Shown piece after piece: positions 15,836 through 23,167 of a stretch of DNA of 64,000 bases. Position numbers and translations under genes: made by a program. This stretch comes from PoT sp049331405 (GTDB lineage: Bacteria > Planctomycetota > Planctomycetia > Isosphaerales > Isosphaeraceae): positions 2,418,001 through 2,482,000 of the forward strand of contig NZ_CP186274.1 of assembly GCF_049331405.1 (NCBI RefSeq), read 5' to 3'. The first letter of the stretch is position 1; the number at the start of each line of letters is the position of its first letter. The notes under the pieces were generated by a model. It was not told the origin of the DNA. It did no database searches and saw only the letters and a program-made list of their open reading frames with translations.

Positions 15836-15942
15836 GCCTTCGATGCGGGGATGAAGTGACGCTGCCCGCCGCCGCCTTTCGCCATGTGCGATTGAGAATC
15901 TCGGTTGAAAACCGAATTCAGACTGCCCAAGATGCGACGCAT

Positions 15943-16247
15943 GGCGGTCTTCGCTCTCGGATGAAAAATCATCACTTCCGATAAGTCTAATAGCGTTGTT
16001 AGGAAGACGTCAAACGGGATTCAGGGGATTTCCCCATTGTTTCACAAGAGCCGACACTCAAGCCCCCAGCCCGGCCATAGTCGCGACCGCAACTGGATGC
16101 CATACCTCGTTCCTTTCGTATGATCAAAATCCTGGCGTGAGGATTCTTGCACGTGAGCGGGCTAGGCTTTTGGTTTTCCCAAAGCGTAACGCTTGGGAGA
16201 GATGTCTGAAAACCTTCGCGCATCCAAAACACCCTGCGCCACCGCCA
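15943..16247. other. intergenic, no gene seen
   Basis: About 300 bases between the CARDB-GH19 leader and the integrase stop. No frame carries a family motif. Confidence 0.45.
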
Positions 16248-17546
16248 TCACTCGGATCCCAGGATCTTCCCCCGCAGCCATCCGAGCGCCTCAAAGAATT
16301 CCTCGTCTGACGGCACCATGTAGTGCTTGGCCGCCATGCCGCTGGGCGAATCCGCCAGGAAGTGGTTGCCGTAGAATTTATAGTGGGCGTGCTGGCCCAG
16401 GATGGTGGCCGAGGTCTTGCGCAGGTGCTTCATGCCTAGGCGGATCTTGCGGCCCATCTTGGTCGCCAGACGCGACCAGGCCGACTGGATCGCGTCGTAG
16501 CGCCGCATAGACTCGCCCTCGATCCAGTATTTGACGAGCGGGTTGCCCTCGTCCGTGGTGAGGGCGAGGTCGCCCGGGGAGCGGTGCTGCCGGAGCAGGG
16601 CGAAGGTCTCGGGCCAGAGCCGGTAGGTGACGACCGGGCCGCCCCGCTCGCGGGTCTTGCTGCGGGCGCGCGTCAGCGTCCCCGCCGACCAATCGACCTC
16701 GTCCGCCCTGAGCTCGGCGATGTCGTTCTGGTACATGCCGCAATTGAGCATGAGCAGGATGTAGAGCCGGGTGCGCTCCGAGAAGCCGTCACAGGCCGTC
16801 AGGATGTCGCGGACCTCGCCGACGGTGAATGTCTCGATCTTGGCGGCAACCGAGTGGTTGAACCGGAATCGGCGCGACCGGATGTTGCCGGGCAGGGGGA
16901 TGAGCCGCAGTTCGGCCAGGCGGGAGATGAATTGCTTGGCCGTCATCAGCAACTCGTGCGCAGTCGACGGCGAGTAGACGCCGGACCCGACCTTCTCGGA
17001 GAGATGATTGTAGTATGCCTCGAGCCTGGCCTCGTCGATGACATCGATGGAAGAGCCCGGGCCGATCCAGGCCGCGAAGGGGCGGATCTTGCGGCAGTAG
17101 GCGTCGAATCGGCCCTCGGAAATCTGGCCCGAGCGGCAGGCCGAGCGGAGCAGCCCCTTCCAGGCCTCGACCTGGGCGGCCACCGCCCGGCCCGGGGCGG
17201 GGGCATCCATGCCGGCGAGCATGGAGTCAGCGCGGGCCTTCAAGTCGTCATAGGCACCTTGGCCCAGGAGGGTCTCGACCGCCTCGCGGCGTGCGTCGTC
17301 GTCGAGGCTGGAGAAGTCGCGGACGAGCCGGGCGAGAGTCGCGGCCCGATCGACCCGGTCATCCGGCGATGGGGCCTCGGGAGAGGCGAGCTGGCGTTCC
17401 CACCATTCATTGGCGGCGCGCCAGGAAGCCTCCTTGGTTTCGGGGACGCCTAGCTGCTTGCAGGAGACCGTGTATGACCTACCCTTGTGATGCTTCCGCC
17501 AGCGGCGGCCGGCGGGGATCCAGGTCATGTGGAAGGCCTTGGGCAT
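16248..17546 (-). CDS. tyrosine recombinase/phage-type integrase, planctomycete subtype
   Basis: 432 residues. The N-terminal half (SAM-like DNA-binding part, ~110-240) leads to a catalytic half with LILLMLNCGMYQNDIAEL, RSKTRERGGPVVTY, MKHLRKTSATIL (H374, R376), H395 and AAKHYMVP (Tyr409 as nucleophile). The first catalytic Arg expected in the TGLR-type motif is replaced (CGMYQND); I recall the same degeneracy in many planctomycete integrases. The gene reads away from an organised repeat cluster and a tRNA-Ser fragment immediately upstream, as expected for an element end. The ATG at 17546 follows directly from the repeat region. Activity is uncertain because of the missing Arg. Confidence 0.85.
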   Translation of the reverse strand: MPKAFHMTWIPAGRRWRKHHKGRSYTVSCKQLGVPETKEASWRAANEWWERQLASPEAPSPDDRVDRAATLARLVRDFSSLDDDARREAVETLLGQGAYDDLKARADSMLAGMDAPAPGRAVAAQVEAWKGLLRSACRSGQISEGRFDAYCRKIRPFAAWIGPGSSIDVIDEARLEAYYNHLSEKVGSGVYSPSTAHELLMTAKQFISRLAELRLIPLPGNIRSRRFRFNHSVAAKIETFTVGEVRDILTACDGFSERTRLYILLMLNCGMYQNDIAELRADEVDWSAGTLTRARSKTRERGGPVVTYRLWPETFALLRQHRSPGDLALTTDEGNPLVKYWIEGESMRRYDAIQSAWSRLATKMGRKIRLGMKHLRKTSATILGQHAHYKFYGNHFLADSPSGMAAKHYMVPSDEEFFEALGWLRGKILGSE

Positions 17547-17555
17547 GCGACGCCC

Positions 17556-17680
17556 CCGTTGCCAAAACCGTTGCCAAAATGCCGCACACGAATCGTACGG
17601 GCGTGCGGCCGAAGATCAAGGATCTCCTTGGCAACGAATTTGGCAACGAATGGGGAGGCAAACGGGGAGATTGGCAACAA
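17556..17680. repeat. ordered 12-bp direct/inverted repeats and hairpin upstream of the integrase
   Basis: CCGTTGCCAAAA occurs twice in tandem (17556-17567, 17568-17579). TTGGCAACGAAT occurs twice in tandem in the opposite sense (17628-17639, 17640-17651). A fifth partial copy, TTGGCAACAA, is at 17671-17680. All share the core TTGGCAAC or its complement. Between the pairs lies a hairpin with arms GCCGCAC/GTGCGGC (17581-17609). The arrangement resembles arm-type integrase/excisionase binding sites or an operator for the integrase gene, whose ATG is 10 bp away. Confidence 0.75.
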
Positions 17681-17760
17681 CCGTCGTTATTCTATGTCGC
17701 AGGAAGTCGTTTGCAGGAGGGAATTTGCGAGATGTGCAGATATGCGGAGTAGCGATTCGG

Positions 17761-17804
17761 TGACATTTCCAGTGCCGCACCTTCGGCCTCTCGGTCACCT
17801 CTCC
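17761..17804 (-). pseudogene. tRNA-Ser(GGA) 5' half, truncated in the anticodon arm
   Basis: On the minus strand from 17804 the sequence starts GGAGAGGTGACCGAGAGGCC, continues GAAGGTGCGGCACTGGAAATG and then loses similarity. This gives the 7-base acceptor 5' arm, the D arm (ACC/GGT stem) and an anticodon loop CTGGAAA with GGA. The 3' anticodon strand is already mutated, and no variable arm, T arm or acceptor 3' arm follows. It cannot be functional. It most likely marks the chromosomal attachment site of the element carrying the adjacent integrase. Confidence 0.75.
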
Positions 17805-18190
17805 AGGCCGTTGATGATGGAGTCGCCCTCAGCTTGCGTCGGATCGAAGCAAGGGAGAGTTCCTCGGCAGATTTGCAGGTGGCCCGCATTCGGAGCACCA
17901 AAATCTGTATCCCGACAGTTTACGGAGGGAACAGCTTGCTGGCAATGTGGATTAGCTCGGAGCGAGAACATTCTCAAAAGGGAGGCAGCAAATTGATTAA
18001 CTTTGCTTTAAATAGAGAGTTAGGATGAGTTGACAGCATCATTAACAAGGGCACAGTCGGGTCGAGGATGTGGATTCCCCCTGGGATTTTTGGATAGAGG
18101 GAGCGAAAGAGCGTTTGCGTCTGACAGGGTTCAGGTTGGGCCAGGGGAGGGAGAGTGATGAGCACGAGGCAGAGGATGCGGCGGTCGTAG
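17805..18190. other. intergenic, no gene seen
   Basis: Between the tRNA fragment and the ACP pseudogene. It contains an AT-rich patch around 17985-18025 and the second copy of the TGAGTTGAC...TTAACA block (18024-18048). No coding motif was recognised. Confidence 0.45.
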
Positions 18191-19060
18191 ATGGAGTCGC
18201 GAGTCTGCGAAGTCGCTTCAACGCAGGTAGGAATCTCGCTCAGCCGGGACTTGATTGTGGCGAGGCTGATTGGGGATCTGGGTATGGATAGCCTCGGTTT
18301 GGTCGAATTGCTCATGACGATCGAGGAGACGTTCGACGTGGCCCTGCCGGAGCCCAGATCGAAGGATCCGGTTTACAAGAGGTGTTCACGTGGCCCGGGA
18401 TTCGGGTGGCGGATCTTGCAGAGGTGGTCTACCTGGGGCAGGGACTTGAACGGGAAGTGTCGTCGCTCTCGTTTCGTCGAACGAGAGAGACGACAACGGA
18501 GATCGCCCAGGTCGAGCCGTTCACGCGACTCGATGGGCGGTGGATGGACCGAGAATTGAAGGAGGAGGCGCTCTTCGAAGCCGTGGGCGAGAAGGGCGGG
18601 CCGACGTTTCGCAGGTTGAGTGATGGGATGAGGTGCGTGAGACTCCCGTCAGTCAGCGTCGAGATCGGGGATGGGGTTGGATGATGAGAGGCTGGGGCAT
18701 CTCGTCGAGATCGATTCGTTCCTCATCGATGCCGAGCCCGTTTCAATGACGGTGTTTTGACGGTTCTTGAACTCCGTCGAGGAGGGTGATCCGAAGGTGC
18801 TCCGAGATTGGCTCTTGCTGGAGCCCGCCGACAATCGCGAGGTGCATCGCTTGATTCATGACGTGGGCGGGGAATGGCGGCCGTTGGCTGAGACGCGATG
18901 CTGGCCGATGATTCTGATCTCCTGGTTCGGGGCAAACGCGTACCAGGTCTGGGCGAACGGGGCGGGAGTTGGATCGGCTCACCTGCGCTCTGCCGGGGTC
19001 ATATCGCCGAGGGCGGCCTCCGTTGGCACGGGGCCGCTGCCTCGGATCTCGATACACTAG
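18191..19060 (+). pseudogene. broken acyl carrier protein - SUMF1 (formylglycine-generating-enzyme-like) gene(s)
   Basis: Three frames must be joined. Frame A (18191-~18380) reads DLGMDSLGLVELLMTIEE, an ACP with its carrier Ser, then PEPRSKDPVYK. Frame B (~18382-18665) continues GIRVADLAEVVYLGQG, FTRLDGRWMDRELKEEALFEA, SDGMRCVRLPSVSVEIG. Frame C (~18675-19060) continues ERLGHLVEIDSFLIDAEPVS, then an in-frame TGA where a Cys (TGC) would fit, then RWPMILISWFGANAY-like sequence. The B-C part has SUMF1/FGE-like features (MG/IG block, IDSFLID, ISWFGANAY). With two frameshifts and a nonsense codon it is a pseudogene of an ACP linked to a SUMF1-type domain. The 3' catalytic part of the SUMF1 domain is also missing. 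Confidence 0.7.
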
Positions 19061-19235
19061 TTATACCTAATTAAAGACTCATTCACTATTTTAATTATTT
19101 TCTGCCTGAACTCGCTGTGGATTATGGAGGGAGAGGGCCGGTTCCTTGATTCTTCGAGGCGGGATGGAATCCTCATGATGGGTCACCTTCAGGAAGGTTC
19201 CGGGGCCTCATGACCGACCGCAAGAGGCGAAGTCA

Positions 19236-19679
19236 TCAAGGGGTCGCCGTCTTGGGAGCATCCTTGGCGATCCGCACGGCATGGGAGCCGCGACGGGTCT
19301 CGGCGGCAAGTTGGCGGCGCTCGTGGAGGCGCTGTTTTTGCAAATCCGTCAGGACGCCCTCGCACTCGGCGAGCATCGAGGCCTGGAGCCGGGTAATTTC
19401 CTGCTGAAGTTCGTTGATTTTGGCGTAATGTTTGCCACGTATCTCGTAGACCGCCTCCTTCTGCTCGGGCGTCAGGCCGAGTTGGCCGAAGTAGTCCGGG
19501 ACGCGCCGGGCAGGGTTATAGGTCCGCTTGGGGATGGGCGCGGATGCAGCCGGCGGCTGGCTGGCGGTGCCGCCGCTTCCCTTCACAACGGCCTCTTGAG
19601 CCGACAATGACAGGGTTCCGATCAAGACGATGAGGACCGATCGGAGGCCCAGCGACTGAAATCGGGCGAGTCTCATCAC
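19236..19679 (-). CDS. secreted Spy/CpxP-like protein
   Basis: 147 residues with a signal peptide (LGLRSVLIVLIGTLSLSAQE). After a Pro-rich linker the body reads YFGQLGLTPEQKEAVYEIRG, KINELQQEITRLQ and VLTDLQKQRL, the paired LTxxQ-type helical motifs of the Spy/CpxP fold. Such proteins are periplasmic chaperones or metal/stress sensors. No regulatory partner is adjacent, and the gene stands alone on the minus strand, divergent from the membrane protein at 20057. Confidence 0.75.
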   Translation of the reverse strand: MMRLARFQSLGLRSVLIVLIGTLSLSAQEAVVKGSGGTASQPPAASAPIPKRTYNPARRVPDYFGQLGLTPEQKEAVYEIRGKHYAKINELQQEITRLQASMLAECEGVLTDLQKQRLHERRQLAAETRRGSHAVRIAKDAPKTATP

Positions 19680-20056
19680 ATGGCTCCCATTAACATGGCT
19701 ACCGAACCAGGAATCGCGAACTCGAGAGCAAATCTACTCATCAACTGTCCACGTGTCCAGATGATTACCAGGAAAATTGTCGGCAGGGAGGATCCGGACT
19801 GCGAGAGTTGAGATGCGCATTTCCGGCGGCGAGCCTCGAAATGAAGTGGCCTCGCGGGCGAAGACCTAGTAACTCGGGGCGTCGCGACGCGAAGGCTTGA
19901 AGCGGATCCCCTTGGGGTAGGTCACTTTACCGAGGGTTTCCCACTCGTTACCATGCCCACACCGGATGTCCCTGTCGCAGCGATTTTCGACGCGGCGCGT
20001 CGCCGTCGTAGAGACCCTTGACGTTACCGATTGTCCGGTCCCGGAGAATTTCTGAC
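19680..20056. other. divergent intergenic region
   Basis: About 375 bases between the divergently transcribed Spy-like and membrane-protein genes. It must hold both promoters, but I cannot pick a convincing -35/-10 pair. Confidence 0.4.
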
Positions 20057-20920
20057 ATGGCCTCGGACCCGAAGACGACCACCGCGCCCGTCGCGCAGCC
20101 GGTCAAGAATCGCGACCACGGCATTCGCATCTTCACGTATCCCAAACTGATCTTCATGTTCCCGACGATGCTGGCCGCGCTGATCTGCGGGATCGGGATG
20201 ACGCTCATCGGGGACGTGACGGCCGACCCCATCAAGACCGAGAAGCAAGCCCTGATCCAGCAGGCCAAGGAGCACAACGAGCCGCCGCCGGCCAAGGTGA
20301 CGGCGACGACGCTCAAGCACGAGCGATTCATGCAGGCGCAGAACCTCCTGGGCGTGCTATTCCTCGGGATCTTCGCCTTCAACCTCCTGATCCTCGCCAT
20401 CGACTTCCCGAGATTCACCGTCATCGCCATCGTGCTGGTGGCGCTGCTGGTGCTCTTCGTCCTGCTATGGATCGGGGCCTATTTTGATTATGACTTGATG
20501 AAACCCGCCCGGGTCCTCTTCGGGTCGATCTACACCGTGGCGAACTCCGGGTTCTACTACTGGTTCACGGCCATCATGGTGTTGATGTTCGTGGTGATCT
20601 ACATCACCCGATACCTCGACTACTGGGAGATCCTGCCGAACGAGATCCTCCACCACCACGGCCCGCTCAGCGACCTCGAGCGGTACCCGACGATGAACCT
20701 GAAGTTCGACAAGGAGATCCCCGACGTCTTCGAGTTCCTCTTCCTGGGCGCCGGACGACTCGTCCTTCACGTGACCACCGAGCGCAAGGCGATCGTCCTC
20801 GACAACGTGCTGTTCATCAACAGGAAAGAAGAAGGCCTCAAGCGCCTGATGAGCCGGCTCGAGGTTCGCGTCACCACCGACCAGGAAGTTGAGGAGCAGA
20901 CCCCGCCGGCGGCGCTCTGA
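20057..20920 (+). CDS. conserved four-helix membrane protein of unknown function
   Basis: 287 residues from the ATG at 20057 (GGAGAAT upstream); an ATG 39 bases earlier is in frame but adds an unlikely leader. Hydrophobic segments are FMFPTMLAALICGIGMTLIG, LLGVLFLGIFAFNLLILAI, FTVIAIVLVALLVLFVLLW and WFTAIMVLMFVVIYI. The C-terminal ~90 residues are soluble and may adopt a PH-like fold (YWEILPNEILHHHGPLSDLE, VLHVTTERKAIVLDNVL). I know no function. A strong hairpin follows the stop. Confidence 0.75.
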   Translation: MASDPKTTTAPVAQPVKNRDHGIRIFTYPKLIFMFPTMLAALICGIGMTLIGDVTADPIKTEKQALIQQAKEHNEPPPAKVTATTLKHERFMQAQNLLGVLFLGIFAFNLLILAIDFPRFTVIAIVLVALLVLFVLLWIGAYFDYDLMKPARVLFGSIYTVANSGFYYWFTAIMVLMFVVIYITRYLDYWEILPNEILHHHGPLSDLERYPTMNLKFDKEIPDVFEFLFLGAGRLVLHVTTERKAIVLDNVLFINRKEEGLKRLMSRLEVRVTTDQEVEEQTPPAAL

Positions 20921-21002
20921 GCATCTGCCCGAGGCCGACACCGACCGCGGCGAGGGCCGGAGGCCTCCTACTCCTATCCTCGCCTCCGGCGATCCCAGCA
21001 AA

Positions 21003-21037
21003 AAACCCGCCCTCGATCCAGGATCGAGGGCGGGTTT
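21003..21037. terminator. bidirectional intrinsic terminator-like hairpin
   Basis: AAACCCGCCCTCGATCC / GGATCGAGGGCGGGTTT form a near-perfect stem, with A residues before and T residues (GGCTTTTC) after. It sits between two convergent genes. Confidence 0.85.
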
Positions 21038-21092
21038 GGCTTTTCTACCTGAGACCGCGTTATCTGACGATGGACTCGCGATCGCAGGGTCA

Positions 21093-21998
21093 TCAGGGGG
21101 AGAGGTGTCCTTCGTCTGTGCGGGTCGTGACGGTCCTTGTCGGGCCGGCATCTCCATTGCGCTGGGAATGAGGCGTGCCGCTGGCTTTTTGCCCCACTCC
21201 GGTGACTTTCGGGGTATCGGCCGGGTCGGACGACTCCTCCGCCTCGGCCTCGCCGTTGAGGAGGGCGTCGAGCACCACCGTGTTCATCATGGTCTCGATG
21301 TCGCGGAGTCGACGTGCGACGTAAGCACCATCGAGCACGCGATGGTCGTAGATCAGCTTCACGACCACCTTGCCGGTCGGCGAGATCGGCCCGAACGTCA
21401 GGGTGGTGGTCAGCGGGGAGATCGGGTGCAGCGATTCCGCACCGAGGGCCCCGTAACTCGTGAGGCCGAACGTGCCGAACCGTTTCGCCCGCTTGAAGCC
21501 CGAGACGTTCAAGGTCGCCCACCAGAAGAGGCGACGGATCGGCCTGGGCACGCGGCTGAACTTGAGGGCACGACGGTAAACACCAACGCGCTCGAGCGGT
21601 TGGTTCTTGTAAAATTGGAGAGCTTCCTGAAGTTGAGAGATCGTCTGCTGCTCAGGCGCCCGGAATAAACCAACGAAGACTCCCTGGTCTCCCTGGAACT
21701 GCCGCTCGATCGCCAGGGCGCAGTTCATCCACGGATGTTCGTAGATTCGCGGCCATGGGAATTCGAGCAACGCCCGCCGTAGCGGGGGATGTTCCGTGCC
21801 CACCAGCGAGTAGGCCTTCATGAACAGGATTGCCCATGAAGGTCGCAACGGATGGTTGACGCGCGGCTCCATGAGCGCGGAGACGTCGACCGTCCGGCTG
21901 ACGGGTGTTGAGGGGACCATACGGGCGAAATGTACCAGATCGATGATGAATCGTCTGGGGCCCGAGATTGGTAGAATCCTTCCCTTCGGCTCGTGCAT
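21093..21998 (-). CDS. orphan E2-like acyltransferase (2-oxoacid dehydrogenase catalytic-domain fold)
   Basis: 301 residues with no lipoyl or E1/E3-binding domain. The C-terminal motif YDHRVLDGAYVARRL matches the E2 catalytic DHRxxDG box, where the His deprotonates CoA. The Ser/Thr-rich block TTTLTFGPI upstream is also E2/CAT-like. It therefore probably transfers an acyl group from CoA to an unknown acceptor. No dehydrogenase subunits are nearby. The tail after ~255 is low-complexity and acidic to polar. The start is the ATG at 21998. Confidence 0.75.
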   Translation of the reverse strand: MHEPKGRILPISGPRRFIIDLVHFARMVPSTPVSRTVDVSALMEPRVNHPLRPSWAILFMKAYSLVGTEHPPLRRALLEFPWPRIYEHPWMNCALAIERQFQGDQGVFVGLFRAPEQQTISQLQEALQFYKNQPLERVGVYRRALKFSRVPRPIRRLFWWATLNVSGFKRAKRFGTFGLTSYGALGAESLHPISPLTTTLTFGPISPTGKVVVKLIYDHRVLDGAYVARRLRDIETMMNTVVLDALLNGEAEAEESSDPADTPKVTGVGQKASGTPHSQRNGDAGPTRTVTTRTDEGHLSP

Positions 21999-22269
21999 CC
22001 ATGCACCTCGCCCAGGCTGAACCGCCGACCCAGATCCACGTGCGGACCGGATGGGAGATCGGATCGGGTTGAGGCCGGAACACTAACGGAAATCCCCAAA
22101 CGTGGGAAGGCGAAGGTCTGGGATTGTTAAGAGGATCTTTTCAAAAGGGGGGCCGACGTTGTGAACGCGGGGGGATTGGCGAATCCGGCCTCCCCAAGCG
22201 ACGGGTCGCCATGCCATAATCTCCTGGAATTGCCGACGTGGAAACAACGCGCCCGAGGGGTGATTACTG

Positions 22270-23088
22270 ATGCCCGAGACTGGCCTGCCGGCGGTATTCG
22301 TGCATTTGCTGCCCGGCCTGATCCCGAGCGGGTCGCTCAAAGGTGGGGTGGCCGTGGTGCTCGACGTGCTTCGAGCCACCACCGTCATGGTGCAGGCGCT
22401 CGCCTCGGGGGCCTCGGCCGTGATCCCCTGCGGCGAGATCGAGGAGGCCCGGGACATCGCCGCAGGCCTCCCCGCCGGGAAAGCCATCCTGGCGGGGGAA
22501 CGCCAGGGGCTGCCGATCGACGGGTTCGACTTCGGGAATTCGCCCGGGTCCTTCACGCCGGAGGTCTGCCGGGGGAAATCCCTGGTCATGACCACGACGA
22601 ACGGGACGAAGGCGATCCTGGCGAGCCTCGACGCCGACCGCGTGATCGTCGGGGCTTTCCCCAACTTCGCGGCCACGATGCTGACGCTCCATCACGCGAC
22701 CGAACGCCACATCCATATCGTGTGCGCCGGGACCGATGGGCGGATCAGCTTCGAGGATGCCTTGCTCGCCGGGGCGTTCGCCCAGCATTTGAAGGACCTG
22801 GGTTCGCCCCTCGAGAACGACGAGGCCGAGATCGCCGCGGGTGCCTGGAGCAAGATCCATAACTCGCTCTGGTTCAAGAGCGGGGACCCGGACGTTGAGA
22901 ACAATCCCCTCGTCCGTTACCTTTCGCGAGGGCGAGGCGGGCGACGCGTGACGGAGATCGGGCTAGCCGCCGACATTGCGGCCGCGGGGCGATTGAACGA
23001 CCCCCGGCAGCAACTCACCGCGGAACTCAAGCGGGATCCCTTGCGTATCGTCGCCGTTTCCAAAGCCGTCGAGCCATCTCGACGCTGA
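22270..23088 (+). CDS. comB: 2-phosphosulfolactate phosphatase family protein (ComB)
   Basis: 272 residues, the usual length. ComB motifs are present in order: VVLDVLRATTVMV, GERQGLPIDGFDFGNSP and TTTNGTKA. ComB hydrolyses 2-phosphosulfolactate to sulfolactate, a Mg-dependent cytoplasmic step of coenzyme M or sulfolactate synthesis. The other com genes are not in the window, so the physiological substrate here is uncertain. It is followed 79 bp downstream by glyQS on the same strand. Confidence 0.88.
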   Translation: MPETGLPAVFVHLLPGLIPSGSLKGGVAVVLDVLRATTVMVQALASGASAVIPCGEIEEARDIAAGLPAGKAILAGERQGLPIDGFDFGNSPGSFTPEVCRGKSLVMTTTNGTKAILASLDADRVIVGAFPNFAATMLTLHHATERHIHIVCAGTDGRISFEDALLAGAFAQHLKDLGSPLENDEAEIAAGAWSKIHNSLWFKSGDPDVENNPLVRYLSRGRGGRRVTEIGLAADIAAAGRLNDPRQQLTAELKRDPLRIVAVSKAVEPSRR

Positions 23089-23167
23089 TCCGTTTCCGAG
23101 AAGAGAGACTGCCTAGCCGGGGTGTTTGCCCGCATGCAACCCCTGAATTTCCGAGGAAGTTGCCGCG

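Noticed and set aside
17616..17798. Small minus-strand frame starting MTERPKVRHWKC
   Set aside because: This is the well-known spurious translation across a tRNA-Ser 5' region. It supports the tRNA fragment rather than a gene.
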